NCBI GenBank assembly: GCA_028288875.1
Contig: JAQGHK010000252.1
Location: forward strand, 1 to 6,238
DNA: 6,238 bases
Reading direction: 5' to 3'
Source: Phycisphaerales bacterium
GTDB taxonomy: Bacteria; Planctomycetota; Phycisphaerae; Tepidisphaerales; Tepidisphaeraceae
Below the pieces are notes generated by a model that made no database searches, was not told the DNA's origin, and saw only the letters and a program-made list of their open reading frames with translations. Position numbers and translations under genes: made by a program. Of the stretch, positions 5,957-6,238 are shown one piece after another. Numbering within the stretch: position 1 is the stretch's first letter; each line of letters starts with the position of its first letter.

Positions 5957-6238
5957 TCAGACCAGGACTTCGATGGCGATCCGCGTATCCAGCGGGTCCA
6001 TCTCGGCGGTGTCGGTGTGGTAACCGCCGTTGAGCGTGTCGGCGCCTTGTTCGCCATTGAGCACGTCTCGCCCGCGGCCGCCGAGGAGGATGTCGTCGCC
6101 GACGCCGCCCCAGATGCGATCGTTTCCGCTGTCGCCGTAGACGGTGTCGTTGCCGGCGCCGCCGTACAGTCGATCGTTGCCGTCGCCGCCATAGACAAGG
6201 TCGTTGCCGTTTTCGCCGACGAGCAGGTCATCGCCGCC
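5957..6238 (-). CDS. RTX-type calcium-binding repeat protein, C-terminal fragment (5' part beyond window)
   Basis: Read on the minus strand from the right edge, the frame is open for 93 residues to a TGA at 5959-5957. No start codon is needed inside the window because the gene enters from outside. The fragment is seven complete nonapeptides of the GGxGxDxUx type (GENGNDLVY, GGDGNDRLY, GGAGNDTVY and so on), preceded by part of another and followed by a decayed one (GGYHTDTAE). Such repeats fold into a parallel beta-roll that binds calcium, typically in proteins secreted by type I systems. The last residues are DPLDTRIAIEVLV, only about 14 after the decayed repeat, shorter than the roughly 50-60-residue C-terminal signals of classic RTX toxins. 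Whatever activity the protein has (hydrolase, adhesin, surface-layer) lies upstream and cannot be stated. Confidence 0.9.
   Translation of the reverse strand, partial: GGDDLLVGENGNDLVYGGDGNDRLYGGAGNDTVYGDSGNDRIWGGVGDDILLGGRGRDVLNGEQGADTLNGGYHTDTAEMDPLDTRIAIEVLV
6029..6238 (-). repeat. 27-bp tandem repeats encoding RTX nonapeptides
   Basis: A 27-bp period is visible as recurring GGC-GGC ... GGC-AAC-GAC blocks on the minus strand, one per nonapeptide. Seven full units (6029-6217) and a 21-bp partial unit at the edge are present. Codons for the fixed Gly and Asp positions are well kept while the third to fifth and seventh to ninth positions vary, so the array is old and under protein-level selection, not a recent slippage expansion. 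It continues beyond the window. Confidence 0.88.

Noticed and set aside
5770..6231. 153-codon minus-strand ORF over the RTX repeats
   Set aside because: A Thr/Ser/Ala-rich shadow of the repeat array; the neighbouring frame gives perfect RTX nonapeptides. It also runs antisense into the dehydrogenase gene.
6029..6238. CRISPR or other spaced direct-repeat array
   Set aside because: The 27-bp period is continuous with no spacers and is explained by RTX nonapeptide coding.

Overview
This GC-rich bacterial window holds five protein-coding genes, two of them cut by the window edges. The best taxonomic clue is the first gene, a planctomycete-style pseudopilin with a C-terminal H-Xn-DG ending. No start codon here has a clear Shine-Dalgarno sequence, which also suits Planctomycetota, perhaps a Phycisphaerae-like lineage. 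The assignment rests on protein style and not on a marker gene, so treat it as moderate confidence.

Layout, left to right. (1) 2-886 (+): C-terminal 294 residues of a type II secretion/type IV pilus-like pseudopilin. It is followed by a 14-bp hairpin at 919-952. (2) 998-3007 (+): an OafA-type membrane O-acyltransferase with a C-terminal SGNH domain, ending in a 9-bp hairpin. (3) 2994-4859 (-): a large multi-spanning membrane protein that looks like a GT-C glycosyltransferase. It converges on the acyltransferase and overlaps it by 14 bp. (4) 4860-4924: a 65-bp divergent control region with a -10 element facing each way and a dyad symmetry between them. Both flanking genes appear leaderless or nearly so. 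(5) 4925-5932 (+): a zinc-independent medium-chain dehydrogenase/reductase (quinone oxidoreductase-like). It is followed by a 7-bp hairpin in a 24-bp convergent gap. (6) 5957-6238 (-): the C-terminal end of an RTX-type calcium-binding repeat protein, entering from the right edge.

The acyltransferase and the GT-C-like protein both plausibly modify envelope or exported glycans, but they are convergent and not an operon. The pseudopilin, acyltransferase, GT-C protein and RTX protein are all membrane or export related. The dehydrogenase is the only clearly cytosolic product. There is no gene-free stretch longer than 111 bp. I see no tRNA, rRNA, CRISPR array, insertion sequence or phage gene, and no convincing wholly new system. 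The most useful observations are the RTX gene fragment, which has no start codon inside the window, the paired near-leaderless divergent promoters, and a consistent pattern of U-tract-less hairpins just behind each plus-strand gene.
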